64,000 nucleotides of DNA from Doryteuthis pealeii (GCA_023376005.1 CM042148.1:68475178-68539177); one strand, 5' to 3'. Positions 31,015 to 41,289 are shown, numbered from the stretch's first letter. The notes: generated from the sequence alone by a model not told the origin. Made by a program: numbers and translations.

Positions 31015-31485
31015 CAACCCGCCCTGTCGGTGGGGCATTAGAATGCACCGACTGCACCTCTGCAGAGGGGTAAGACTCCCCCAATGGGGCCACCTGTTGG
31101 GTGGCGACCTGTGATGCTTAAGGATAGAACCCAGGTGGCTGAGCAGTCCATGACTTGCAATATTCCACTTTAGGCTTTTCTTGGACTAGACGGCGGTCAG
31201 AGAGGCCCCTCCGATTAATCGGCTGGCCATGTCAAGCCCTAGCACCTATATGATAACTCCAACCCTATTGCCCTTATGGCAAGCCCCAATCCTTCTTATC
31301 ATATGGGTGCTAGAAGGCGGTGGCTGAGGGTCTACATGTCCTGGGAATGACGTTAAACTCTATCTGATGGTGAGGTTCCAGTTCTGGAGGTTTAGGGAAT
31401 GTGGAGCACCCCTTCATCACCATTGCTCCCTGGTCCACTATGACCCGGAGTGGTAGTACCTGTTAGGGTCCCATCTATGGGTTGA
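31015..31485 (-). repeat. interspersed repeat family X, most complete copy
   Basis: In minus orientation this copy joins the segment seen at 14785-14935 (GGTACTACCACTCCGGGTCA) to the segment seen at 11660-12120 (GGTGCTAGGGCTTGACATGG through TAATGCCCCACCGACAGGGC). It shows that both belong to one element of at least 470 bp. It is GC-richer than its surroundings. No coding frame is recognised. A GGCATATCAACC motif sits upstream (31553-31600, minus). Confidence 0.8.
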
Positions 31486-31744
31486 ATAGAAAAACATGAG
31501 TTTATAAACAAAATTATATTATGCATTAAGAATGAATTTATTTCACAACTTTGTCGGCATTAAATGACCCACCGAGGTTGATATGCCATAAAACAAACCA
31601 GACTAAAATCAACCAATCAACCAACCATCCAACCAACCATTCAACCAACTAACAATCAAAAGTATTTTCATTTTTTTAATAAATACAAAATTCGTGTGAA
31701 ATCTCTTTAGAGATTCCCTACATTTTAAAAAATTAACGATTACT

Positions 31745-31945
31745 ATTATCAAATGGGAATAGGTTCTTGAAACAATATTTTTTTAAAAATTATAAAACTA
31801 ACTGCTAACCCTAACCCTAACCCCTAACCCTAACCCTGATCCCTATCCCTAACAAACAACTGGATGTTGACGGTGCAAAGTGAAACATGTCCTTCTGAAA
31901 CCAGGTCGTCCCTGGGGTGCTTAAAGATAACTTGGTCCAAAACAA
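31745..31945. mobile_element. telomere-core TIR element, copy 2 (one arm clear)
   Basis: The core holds CTAACCCTAACCCTAACCCC and variants (31804-31853). The right arm AACAAACAACTGGATGTTGA, GAAACATGTCCTTCTGA and GGTGCTTAAAGATAACTTGG matches the family. The left arm is eroded. Confidence 0.6.
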
Positions 31946-32056
31946 CTTTGGCATTAAATAACCCAATATGGGTTGACATGCTCTAATGCCTAACTACCCA
32001 ACCAAGTTCAAATTTTACAAAATCAATCAAGGTATCAAGTGGCAACTTTATTCTAC

Positions 32057-32330
32057 TTAAATTTTTTGGACCATGTGACCTTTAGGCACCCCTTGTTGAT
32101 CTTGATTAAGAAAGGATATGTTTTTCATTTACACCGTCAATATCCAGTTGTTTTAACAGACGATTTTAAGATTTAAAAAAATTTATAAAACTACCACCTA
32201 ACCCTAACTCCTAACCCTAACCCCTAACAAACAACCGGATATTGATGGTGTAACATGTGAAAAACATGTCCTTTCTTAATCGAGATCAAAAAGGGGTACC
32301 TAAAGGTAATATGGTCCAATTTTTTAATCT
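32057..32330. mobile_element. telomere-core TIR element, copy 3
   Basis: The left arm TTGGACCATGTGACCTTTAG and CATTTACACCGTCAATATCC and the right arm with complements ending CCTAAAGGTAATATGGTCCA enclose ACCTAACCCTAACTCCTAAC (32188-32207) and CCCTAACCCC. The termini agree with 18165-18410. Confidence 0.75.
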
Positions 32331-32347
32331 ATATATTACTAAAATGG

Positions 32348-32348
<1 letters not shown>

Positions 32349-32399
<51 letters not shown>
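32349..32399. repeat. (TA)n tract
   Basis: About 25 TA units lie downstream of the TIR element. Confidence 0.95.
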
Positions 32400-32402
<3 letters not shown>

Positions 32403-32540
32403 TCTTTTTCTAGTATTGGAAAATTGAAAATAAAGTGGTCGATTACAGGTGTAAAAGCTGAATTGACAAAAAGTGGCTAACATGTTGCTTGGAAACAAAT
32501 GGTAATCAATTGCACCTTAAATGTATTGTACACTATAATG

Positions 32541-32557
32541 AATATCTCTTTCCCTCC

Positions 32558-32648
<91 letters not shown>
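32541..32648. repeat. compound (CT)n(TA)n(GA)n palindrome
   Basis: CT units change to TA units, then to GA units, so the whole block is self-complementary and could form a hairpin of about 50 bp. Confidence 0.95.
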
Positions 32649-32650
<2 letters not shown>

Positions 32651-32689
32651 TGACAAAAATCAACAATACATAGTGACTATCAGACCATG

Positions 32690-32725
32690 AAGTGTGTGTG
32701 TGCGTGTGTGTGTGGCTGTGGGTGC
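32690..32725. repeat. (TG)n tract
   Basis: Interrupted TG repeat just upstream of the TTTC region. Confidence 0.8.
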
Positions 32726-32757
32726 AACTATAACCCAGCCAAAAATTGCACATAGAA

Positions 32758-32759
32758 TC

Positions 32760-32792
<33 letters not shown>

Positions 32793-33232
32793 TTGGTTCT
32801 TTATTTCTTCATCTCTTTCATCTACAGTAAATCATATTTTCTTTTTTCTTTATTCCTATCTTTTTTACTGTATCTCATTTTTCTTGGTCATTAATCATAT
32901 TTTTTCTGTGTTTCTTTCTTTCTTTCTTTCTTTTTTCTTTCTTTCTTTATCAATTCTATTTGCTTCTTTCTTTCTTTCTTTATTTTGTTTCCGTCTTTTT
33001 TTCTTTCTTTCTGTTTTTCTTTCTTTCCTTCTTTCTTTCTTTATTCATTTTGCTTCTTTCTTTCTTTTTTTCTTTCTTCTCTTTCTCTATTTATTTATTT
33101 TACTTCTTCTTTTTTTTTCTTTCTTTCTTTCTTTCTTTCTCTATCTATTTTATTTTATTTGCTTCTTTCTTTCTTTCTTTGCAGTGACTCTTTTTTTCTT
33201 TATCCTGAATCATATTTTCTTTCTTTCTTAAA
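32758..33232. repeat. (CTTT)n polypyrimidine region
   Basis: Long TTTC tracts are separated by TTTATT and TTTTGCTTC words. They create overlapping Phe/Leu/Ser frames of up to 161 codons, which I reject as genes. Confidence 0.95.
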
Positions 33233-33724
33233 ATACTCCAATAAAACAATTTCCAGTTTGCAACTGAATTTTCTTAATCAACGTAACAAAAATCACTATC
33301 AAATGATAATTAGAATCCTTCACTCCTTCCTAAATAGAAGTATCAATATCATCATAGACCACAGTTACAATGAGAACCTGTTGCATTCCTAGGGAATCTC
33401 ATTTGTTGATAAAATTGAAAACAGATAAGACTTTTCCCAAATCTTATTTGCTCGAATGTGTAGGAGAGTCTTCCAGTTGCTCATTTTGATAATAGATATT
33501 ATTAACGTTAATGGTATTGTCTATGTTGTGGAAGCAAACCATAGACTGTGCAATGAGATGTCTACTCTTTGGAATGGATTCATCAGAGTTAACTTTACTT
33601 TATTCTGAAAGTCTTCTGATAAAATAAAGTTACCAATTATGAAGTCTTGTTTCATCTTACTATTGTATCTCCAGAGACTAGAATCTTAAAGTAATGTATG
33701 AAGTTGCATGGAGATATGCAGTAT
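33233..33724. other. unassigned AT-rich spacer
   Basis: No gene, RNA or repeat match was recognised. Confidence 0.5.
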
Positions 33725-34280
33725 TAAAAAGTATTGAGGCTGAAGTTGTATTTTATAAGACAAAAATGAAAAAGGAATACATATTAATTTTTAAAAGTAT
33801 TGAGGCTGAAGTTGAATTTTATAAGACAAAAATGAACAAGGAATTACATATTAATTTTCAAAAGTATTGAGGCTGAAGCTGAATTTTATAAGACAAAAAT
33901 GAACAAGGAATTACATATTAATTTTCAAAAGTATTGAGGCTGAAGTTGTATTTTTTAAGACAAAAAATGAACAAGGAATTACATATTAATTTTCAAAAGT
34001 ATTAAGGCTGAATGTAAGACAAAAATGAACAAGGAATTACATATTAATTTTCAAAAGTATTAAGCTGAAGCTGTATTTTATAAGACAAAAATGAACAAGG
34101 AATTACATATTAATTTTCAAAAGTATTTAAGGCTGAAGCTGAATTTTATAAGACAAAAATGAACAAGGAATACATATTAATTTCAAAAGTATTAAGGCTG
34201 AAGCTGAATTTTATAAGACAAAAATGAACAAGGAATTCATATTAATTTTCAAAAGTATTGAGGCTGAAGTTGTATTTTAT
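33725..34280. repeat. ~65-bp minisatellite, nine units
   Basis: Units read AAAAGTATTGAGGCTGAAGT, TTTTATAAGACAAAAATGAA and CAAGGAATTACATATTAATT. Several have small deletions; the unit from about 33996 lacks most of the TGAAGTTGTATTTTATA stretch. Confidence 0.9.
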
Positions 34281-34459
34281 ACAAATTTACTAACCCTCCG
34301 CACAAGTACGATGAGACACATCATCAATTTCTTATGTGGAGTTTAACAGGTTTGAATTTAGAGTTTTCTTTCTCCTAGAATGGTTGACTAAACAAGGTTA
34401 AAAAGCCCAGTCCTCTACTAATTTACTAATTACCCATAGCTAGAGGGAGGGAAGTTGGA
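34281..34459 (-). repeat. SINE B, 3' part
   Basis: TTTACTAACCCTCCGCACAAG through TACCCATAGCTAGAGGGAGG matches the SINE B body and tail on the minus strand. The tRNA-like head is absent. Confidence 0.75.
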
Positions 34460-35120
34460 AGAAATAATTTTCTTTTACAATAAATTATTTGGGTATTTTT
34501 TTGTTGACACTGGACATGACAAACAACAAGGAACACATATATATAAAGGATATTATACTATGTTTTTATTCTTCACTGTGTGTAGCAGGATAGTGGTCAA
34601 AGAGAGTTCAGGAGCTGTCAGGAGTTTGAACTGTGAGTAATAACTGCTTCAGCCAAAGTATTAACAGTTTATATAATCTTAAAATTCCCACATGGCCACA
34701 CCTCTTTGACTGTGACACCCATGTAGTTTTTTTGCAGGTATACCTCTTGCTCATGTAGCTTGTTTTCATTGGTCATAGGCTACACCCATGCTTTTCCTGT
34801 GTCTGATCATTGGCCATGAGTTACATCAAACGCATTTCCTGTTTTTTTAATTAAAATTTTTTTATTGTAGGCTATGTTTACACTATGTCTTTATCCATAT
34901 ATATCCTGTGTTCATGCATTGGTTATCCCACCTGTCTTCTGGTAGTCACTTTGTTGATTTTATCCATGGATATATCTTTCAGTGTCACTTCTGTCAAGGC
35001 AATATATTACAAATAAATATGGACTTTTTTAAAATATTTAATTAACTTTTTTTTTCAATAATAAAATTTGAAAACCATTTTTTTTAAAACAATGTTAAAA
35101 CAATTGTTAACTTATTGCAG
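34460..35120. other. stretch upstream of a possible exon
   Basis: A CATTGGTCATAGGCTACACC and CATTGGCCATGAGTTACATC pair suggests a small internal duplication (34776-34830). If 35121 is a true splice acceptor, this is intron. TTAACTTATTGCAG precedes it. Confidence 0.35.
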
Positions 35121-35281
35121 AATTCAGAAGAAAAGCAACCAGTTTATTTTCCCAAAAAAGCAGATCAAAAGAGTATAAAAGGCTGGCTCCTGCTGGAAAT
35201 TTGAAGGGAGCATTCCGTTTAAAAAAGCTGAAAAATCTGGGAGTGCATATCTTGAAGAAGACTCAGGTTACAGATGATTAA
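35121..35281 (+). CDS. possible 3'-terminal exon, 52 codons, unknown product
   Basis: TTGTTAACTTATTGCAG ends at 35120 and looks like a 3' splice site. After it one frame stays open for 52 codons (35123-35278) and stops at TAA (35279-35281). The residues are strongly basic and look protein-like: FRRKATSLFSQKSRSKEYKR at the start, LAPAGNLKGAFRLKKLKN in the middle, and TQVTDD at the end. An in-frame TAA at 35108-35110, just before the acceptor, is consistent with an exon boundary. The stretch matches no repeat in the window and is not low-complexity. I do not recognise the family. An open run of this length is not rare by chance in DNA of this composition, so this is a candidate only. Confidence 0.35.
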
Positions 35282-35373
35282 TTGTAATTTGAAATTGATT
35301 GTATCCCCCTCCCCTGAAATGGAGAAGGGGGAGACCCTAACTTCATCTGTAATTATTTTATCATGGTTTCTTT

Positions 35374-35377
<4 letters not shown>

Positions 35378-35443
<66 letters not shown>
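35378..35443. repeat. (GA)n tract
   Basis: About 33 GA units, 100 bp after the possible terminal exon. Confidence 0.95.
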
Positions 35444-35446
<3 letters not shown>

Positions 35447-35701
35447 TAAATAGGAGCTTTTGGTGGTGACCTACATTGCAAGACAACAGTCAAAAAATAG
35501 TCAAAATGGGGGGGGGTAGATGGTCTTTTTTAGGTAAAAATGCTGATTAAAATGACATATTAGTTTATTAGATCTTAAAGATAATTTGCTTAGATCAACA
35601 CTGAATGGCATGTATATCTATGTTCATATATATATATTTTTTTCATTTGTATTTTTAGCACACACACACACATATGTTATATATATATATATATATATAT
35701 A

Positions 35702-35961
35702 AAGTAAAAGTAAAATCGTCGGGGCAGCCTAATGTTGGTATGAGCCATACAGCAAGGGAGTCTATCCCCTTTTCACTAGTGCCAGACCAAGGAGATTGTT
35801 TTTTTGCATCTGAGATGGAGCGCCACACCTACCAACAGCTCCTTACTTTACCGCATAGATCCCTGTGCTACTCATAATGCTGAGTTGGCGAGGACCGGTA
35901 TCGAACTAGGAACCTTGTGGTTTCTAGCCGAACGCTCTACCGACTGAACTAACCTGGCCCT
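35702..35961 (-). mobile_element. SINE A
   Basis: On the minus strand it begins GGGCCAGGTTAGTTCAGTCG, keeps box B AGTTCGATACCGG, and ends with the TCGGGG tail region and AAAGTAAAAGTAAA (35700-35713). (TA)n lies at both ends. Confidence 0.9.
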
Positions 35962-36001
<40 letters not shown>

Positions 36002-36014
36002 AGGGCCAGGTTAG

Positions 36015-36069
<55 letters not shown>

Positions 36070-36070
36070 G
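35962..36070. repeat. (TA)n with an inverted copy of the SINE A start
   Basis: TAGGGCCAGGTTAGCTCA (36001-36018) is the first 16-18 bp of SINE A in opposite orientation to the SINE ending at 35961. The two starts face each other across a 30-bp TA tract, followed by another TA tract (36020-36067). Confidence 0.85.
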
Positions 36071-36266
36071 CCAAAATGTGGTTCAGCTAAGAATAAAGAT
36101 GAGGACAATAGTGTGAATAATCCAAATAATCCAAGATGAGGATATTAGTTGAAGAGCATCATTCTTTAATATAGTAACTATTAATATGTTTTTGGGACTT
36201 GGATTTTGGAACTCTGCTACCCAATCATAGAATTGATTCAAGGCATAGATTCAAAGAGATTTATGA

Positions 36267-36476
36267 AGAGCTGGAATAACACATTGTCTTCAAGTGACGG
36301 ATGAGACATTACATGAGAAATTGCTTAGACTCAACTATTATTACTCTAGCAATCAATTGAGTCGTGATTCCAGAAAATCTATTGATGCTGATAAAGATAG
36401 TGGAGACAATGAATCATTGTCTTCACTACCTTCATCATCTGATTCGGATGAGCAGATATATCTTGAGAGATTCCAC
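36267..36476 (+). other. acidic, serine-rich open frame, 70 codons before a Helitron
   Basis: The plus frame after the TGA at 36264 reads TDETLHEKLLRLNYYYSSNQ, SRKSIDADKDSGDNESLSSL and SSSDSDEQIYLERF. From 36477 the frame enters the Helitron 5' end, so its apparent 85-codon length is misleading. It has no recognised domain and could be an exon piece or Helitron-captured DNA. Confidence 0.25.
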
Positions 36477-37213
36477 TCTAATACAATGTTGTCTGTCTGT
36501 AACCGAAACTACATCACTAAATACGTCACAATAACCACAGGTATTGCATAGTCTATCAATGAGTATTTCATTTATAGTTGAAATCGGATATATCTTGAGA
36601 GATTCCGCTCTAATACAATGTCTGTCTGTCTGTCTGTAACCGAAACTATATCACTAATTACGTCACAATACCCACAGGTATTGCATAGTCTATTAATGAG
36701 TATTTAATTTATAGTCGAAATCGGATATATCTTGAGAGATTCCGCTCTAATACAATGTCTGTCTATCTGTAACCGAAACTACATCACTAATTGCATCACA
36801 ATATCCACAGGTATTACATAGTCTATCAATGAGTATTTCATTTATAGTCGAAATCATTGATATACATAGAAGAATAAATCATATTTATTAACGCTATCTC
36901 TATGAAACTCTGAGTAAGATTTGCCTTAAAATAGCCTACATTATTAGTGCATTTAAAATCCTGCAATGTGTCTTATAAATCACTAAGAATTAAGGGGTGA
37001 CATAATATATGATGTGGTTAATTTGCATACGGGTTTTAACAAAACTGGGTTTAATAAATAATTAGTGTTATTGATCTTTAATATTATTGTTTTAGTCTCC
37101 AGTGTATTTAAATCAATCTTACAGATGATTCTATATAGAAACCAATTAAAATATAATTGAAATGAGGAATCTTTATATATGCATTCTTATTTAATTTTGT
37201 TTGTCTTTTTAAT
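36440..37213 (+). mobile_element. Helitron relative with triplicated 5' end
   Basis: Units starting TCTAATACAATG and containing CTGTCTGTAACCGAAACTAC begin at 36477, 36609 and 36746 (spacing 132 and 137 bp). Each has GGTATTGCATAGTCTAT and GATATATCTTGAGAGATTCC. The remainder (36860-37213) is a diverged relative of 42224-42851 read in the opposite direction: TTAATTTGCATA, then TATGCATTCTTATTTAATTT and TTTTTAATTTAATA in the same order. The hairpin/CTAG 3' end is missing; a mariner-type MITE follows directly. Confidence 0.6.
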
Positions 37214-37218
37214 TTAAT

Positions 37219-37300
37219 ATACAGTATGTCCACAAATTCTATGTGCACTTTAGCGAATTTATTAATTTAAAGAGCATATGGACTTTGTGGACACCCTATA
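37219..37300. mobile_element. 82-bp mariner-type MITE
   Basis: TACAGTATGTCCACAAATTC at the left and the complement of TATAGGGTGTCCACAAAGTC at the right form terminal inverted repeats of about 33 bp with few mismatches. TA at each end fits a Tc1/mariner target. Confidence 0.75.
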
Positions 37301-37360
37301 TTTCATTATATTAAGACAAATACTTAAATCCGGAAGGCGTATATTCTATGCTAGTACAAA

Positions 37361-37577
37361 TAAGTAAGTTGGCAGAATGGCCTATTGTTGCGAGGAAGTC
37401 TATCCCCTTTTTGCTGGTACTAGACCAGGAAGATTGGTTTTGCTGACATGGAGTGTCAAACCTAGCATCAGCTCCAACAATCTGTGCTACTCATGCATTT
37501 AGTTGGTGGGGACTAGTATCAAACCAGGAACCTGTGATTCCTAGGCAGGTGGTCTACCGACAGCCAAACTGGCCCTT
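37361..37577 (-). mobile_element. SINE A, diverged
   Basis: The minus-strand order is as in other copies, but the head is altered (GGGCCAGTTTGGCTGTCGGTAG region) and the central part is deleted by about 40 bp. Confidence 0.75.
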
Positions 37578-38525
37578 AATCTTCACATAGTTATAGGGAT
37601 TCAAGAATTCCTAATACAAAAATTTATACTCAATATTATAGTATCAAGTATTCTCATCTGATATAAATAATTTACCCACAATTTAATAATTTCAAGTGTT
37701 CCTATTTAATGCAAATAAATTACACATAGTTATATGGTTTCAAGAATTCATATCTAATACAAATAATTTACACACAGTTATATGATTTTAAAACAATTCT
37801 GTGAAATTATGTGTACACAATTTTAGAGTTTCAAGTATTCTTATCTATCATTTGCACATGGTTATATGGTTTCAAGTATTCCTATCTAATACAAATAATT
37901 TGCATACACATACGGTTTGAAACATTTCAAATACAAATAATCCATACACAGTTTTATGGTATCAAGTATTCTTATCTAATACAAATAATTTGCTCACAGA
38001 TAGATATATATGATTTCAAGTATTTCTCTTAGATACAAATGATTTTCTCAGTTATGGGCCGGGTTAGCTCAGTCGGTAGAGCGTTCGGCTAGAAAGCCAC
38101 AAGGTTCCTAGTTTGATACAGGTCCTCGCCAACTCAGCGTATGAGTAGCACAGGGATCTGTGCAGTAAAGTAAGGAGCTGATGGTAGGTGTGGCACTCCA
38201 CCTCAGATGCTAAAAAACAATCTCCTTGGTCTAGCGCTATTGAAAAGGGGATAGACTCCCTCGCTGACTGGCTGATACCGACTTTAGGCCACCCCGTCGA
38301 CTTTACTTTTTTTATATATCAAGCATTTCTGTGAAAATATATATCACTTGTACATGATTATAGGGTTTCAAATATTCCCATCAAATACAAATATTTTACA
38401 TAAGGTTGTATAACTTCAAGTATTCATATTTAATACAAATAATTTGCACACAGTTATGTGGTTTCAAGTATTCTTCATATAAATAATTCACACTCAGTTA
38501 TATGGTTTCAAATATTCCTATCCAA
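37578..38525. repeat. ~50-bp degenerate minisatellite, interrupted by SINE A
   Basis: Units of TATGGTTTCAAGTATTCCTA and TCTAATACAAATAATTTGCA with ACACAGT recur from 37590 to 38050 and again from 38330 to 38525. The SINE A at 38056-38308 splits one array. Confidence 0.85.
38056..38308 (+). mobile_element. SINE A, best-preserved copy
   Basis: The head GGGCCGGGTTAGCTCAGTCG has a clean A-box (TAGCTCAGTCGGTAGAGCG) and B-box (AGTTTGATACAGG). The body is GCGTATGAGTAGCACAGGG, GTAGGTGTGGCACTCCACC, CTTGGTCTAGCGCTATTG, AAAAGGGGATAGACTCCCTC and TTAGGCCACCCCGTCGAC, ending TTTACTTTTTTTA. It inserted into the minisatellite. It is retroposed and not a tRNA gene, because the acceptor stem is not closed and the conserved SINE body follows. 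Confidence 0.9.
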
Positions 38526-38730
38526 TGACTGCTGAAGCAAACTGAAGGAACCTTCTTGTCATAATCGGGAGCTTTCATGGAACTCTGAACCCAACCCTTT
38601 CTTCAATCCACGGGTGTATACTGTTCTCATTCTCCTAACCATGAGTGGGTACAAGTGTTAAGCTGTGTTAATTATTATTCTGTGTTACTGACCCAGAATA
38701 TATGATATTTCTCTGAATTTTTTAGATCAG
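38526..38730 (+). repeat. 3' untranslated part of the RLE-class LINE
   Basis: GGAACCTTCTTGTCATAATC, GGAGCTTTCATGGAACTCTG and GTGTTAATTATTATTCTGTG match 27020-27195 downstream of the endonuclease-like remnant. No coding part is present. Confidence 0.65.
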
Positions 38731-38734
38731 GCAT

Positions 38735-38832
38735 GATAATTTGTATTATTTTGATTATTTGGACTATTGTCCTCATTTTTATTGTTATCTGTACAACATT
38801 TCGGTTGATGTGCCCTCCAGCCTTCTTCAGGT
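38735..38832 (-). repeat. dispersed repeat W with a hammerhead-like core
   Basis: On the minus strand CTGAAGA (38830-38824), one extra A, GGCTG...CAACC (one mismatch in stem II) and GAAATGTTGTACA (38802-38790) precede GATAACAAT, GAGGACAATAGTCC and AAATAATACAAAT. The 9058-9089 motif has the same arrangement. No NUH site can be placed. Confidence 0.55.
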
Positions 38833-39718
38833 TTTTTTGTCAGTTTCAGTCGCTATCTTGAATGAGAGTCTGATATTTTTTTGTGCAAATTCTTTGTTTT
38901 GTTTGTGTTTGTTCTCTATTTTACAGCTACTTTAACCATTATTCATGAATCCTGAAGGGCAGCAGTGATATGGAAAGAGAAAGAAGAAAATTGTGAGGTC
39001 TGATGGTCAAGAAAGCATAAATCCATTTCTTATGGAAAATATTGTTTCAGTTTTCGAACAAATTGGTTCTTGAACATAATTTTGGAATGAGTTATGTTCA
39101 AGAATTGCGGTTTCACTGTACTCAGGAACTGTTGGTGTTAAGTATTTGGCCACCATCCTTGGCCAGTTGTAAAAGAACTTAAAGTAAATAAGTAAGTAAG
39201 TCAATAAGTCCTTGTGGTATAGTGTCCTTTAGGTCCGACGTCCAAGATGATCCAAGTAACAATGAGCTAAGATTAGAATCAGGCCAGTATAAATACACCA
39301 ACAGCAGCAGCAGCACTGCCAGTGATTGGATAAGAAGGCTGGTCACATGGGAGTCGACAAGTCTATAAGTAGAAGTAACCATTTGCCTCATGCCTTATAT
39401 ACTCAAAAATTCCAACAGTTGGAGAGCTATTTCATTTGTTTCTTCCTTATTTGTTTTCTATAACACCCTTTTGAAAATTTTAGCGAAATGTTACACCTGA
39501 CCATTTGATCTTGGATGTAAGTGTTGTTTCATGTTCTGTAGAATAATGCTAGCAAAATCTTTTAAAGTTACCTGATAGGAATTGCATTGCATTATCTGCT
39601 ACTATAGTATCTGACACACCAAATCTTGAAAATAATTTAATGAAGAAACTTTAATATAGAAGTAGAAGTAGGTCTCCTAAATTAACAAAAACAGATTTAT
39701 TTGACCAATAAAAGGAAC
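38833..39718. other. stretch without a recognisable gene
   Basis: 39180-39395 has GTATAAATACACC (39288-39300), a TATA-like word, in a unique-looking segment, and a 70-codon minus frame that is Leu-rich. I see no domain. The rest is AT-rich. Confidence 0.45.
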
Positions 39719-39830
39719 CCTAACAGCTACTACCACTCCATGTGGACCTGAGAGTAATGACAATGAGGAGGAGTGACTCGATACACCCCAGAGTTCAAGA
39801 CCTGGAGATTCACTACACAGGACATCTTTT
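39719..39830 (+). repeat. family X upstream segment
   Basis: CCCTAACAGCTACTACCACT, GGACCTGAGAGTAATGACAA and CACCCCAGAGTTCAAGACCT match 14785-14900. Confidence 0.7.
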
Positions 39831-40235
39831 TTTGTGTGTGTGTGTGGGGGGGGGGAGTCTTATCTCTCTGTAATGGATACAGCCAGTGTTTTCTAAACCC
39901 AGATGAATGGGCAATGAAATGGTTCTTCTGTAGTGACTGATGAGATATTTTACCAAATTGACACTGTTCAAAATCATGCTGGTCCCAAGTGATATTTTTA
40001 ATCAGCTGAGACCAGCATAAGAAAAAGCAGAGAAAAACAAGAATCATGTCCTGAATTCAGAAACAGTTGTTGATGATGATAATGATGATGATAATGATCA
40101 TCATCACTGTAAGCAATTCTTCCTCTTCTGATAAACTTCAACTCTCTTTTAATCACATTTTCTTTTACACTCTATTTTTCACTTTATTTCTTTCTTTTGA
40201 TATACTAATGACTTTTTCTTTCTCAATTTCTTTCT

Positions 40236-40286
<51 letters not shown>

Positions 40287-40373
40287 ACTCTCTCTCTCTC
40301 TCTTACTCCCTCTCTCTCTATTTCTTTCTCTTTCTCTTTCTATCTTAAAATGTCTTTCTTTGTATATTTCCTT
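39831..40373. repeat. spacer with (GAT)n, (CT)n tracts
   Basis: A (GAT/AATGAT) stretch lies at 40070-40105 and CT tracts at 40240-40340. The serine/leucine and arginine/glutamate frames that cross it are artefacts. Confidence 0.85.
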
Positions 40374-40447
40374 TGTGAAATGCAAACAGCCTTGTCCAGG
40401 ATTTGAACTCATCTTGGCATGTCCATTTCCTATGACAGTAACCATGC

Positions 40448-40451
<4 letters not shown>
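40374..40451 (-). repeat. SINE B head fragment
   Basis: GTGAAATGCAAACAGCCTTG, CCAGGATTTGAACTCATCTT and CAGTAACCATGCACAAATA match the head of the minus SINE B copies (compare 60150-60230). Confidence 0.65.
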
Positions 40452-40502
<51 letters not shown>

Positions 40503-40675
40503 CCTTATGGTGAAACTCGAGTAGGTTATTTCTATACACACTGTAATACTAAATCCGCTCTACTAAAATATTGAGCACTTTATATTTGTTATAACACTGA
40601 CTTATCCGATTTATTCTTGTATCAACCAAATATTGAGATTAAATCAATATTTTTTACCGGTAAGACATTCTTTTC

Positions 40676-40715
<40 letters not shown>

Positions 40716-40719
<4 letters not shown>

Positions 40720-40947
40720 AGTAAACAAACAAACAATTGGTTTTGATATGGCTTTATTTAGCCGACAATTTTTGGGAGAATATGTGCTTAATTGAAGTCG
40801 TACCTAATTTTGAAAATTGATTAATTAATAATTAATGAATTAGGCGGGCATACCTCTTCAAATGTAAGGCTAAACAAATGTACATACAGAGATTGACTTT
40901 TCTCAGTTTGTTTGTACGACTTCAATTAAGCACATATTCTCCCAAAT
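40716..40947. mobile_element. hammerhead-derived palindromic element, deleted form 1
   Basis: It starts GAGAAGTAAACAAACAAACA, then ATATGGCTTTATTTAGCCGA and TTGGGAGAATATGTGCTTAA. At 40873 the left arm joins AAATGTACATACAGAG, the stem III/cleavage site/stem I half of the ribozyme. The CTGATGA and stem II half is gone. Most of the right arm is also deleted. Confidence 0.75.
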
Positions 40948-40986
40948 ATATATATATATATGCATATATATATATATATATATATA

Positions 40987-41289
40987 TGAGAGAAAGTAAA
41001 TACACATGATGTGTGTTTATGATATGGCTTTATTTAGCCAACAGTTTTTGGGAGAATATGTGCTTAATTGAAGTCATACCTAATTTTGAAAATTAATTAA
41101 TTAATAATTAATGAATTAGGCGGGCATATCTATTCAAATGTAAGGCTAAACAAATGTACATACAGAGATTGATTTTTCTCAGTTTGTTTAGCCTTACATT
41201 TGAATAGGTATGCCCGCCTAATTCATTAATTATTAATTAATTAATTTTCAAAATTAGGTACGACTTCAATTAAGCACATATTCTCCCAA

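Noticed and set aside
32746..33231. 161-codon Phe/Leu/Ser frame with membrane-like hydrophobicity
   Set aside because: It is a (CTTT)n tract; the apparent membrane segments come from TTT and CTT codons.
38056..38130. tRNA gene
   Set aside because: A- and B-boxes are good, but the acceptor stem does not close and the conserved SINE body follows, as in ten other copies.
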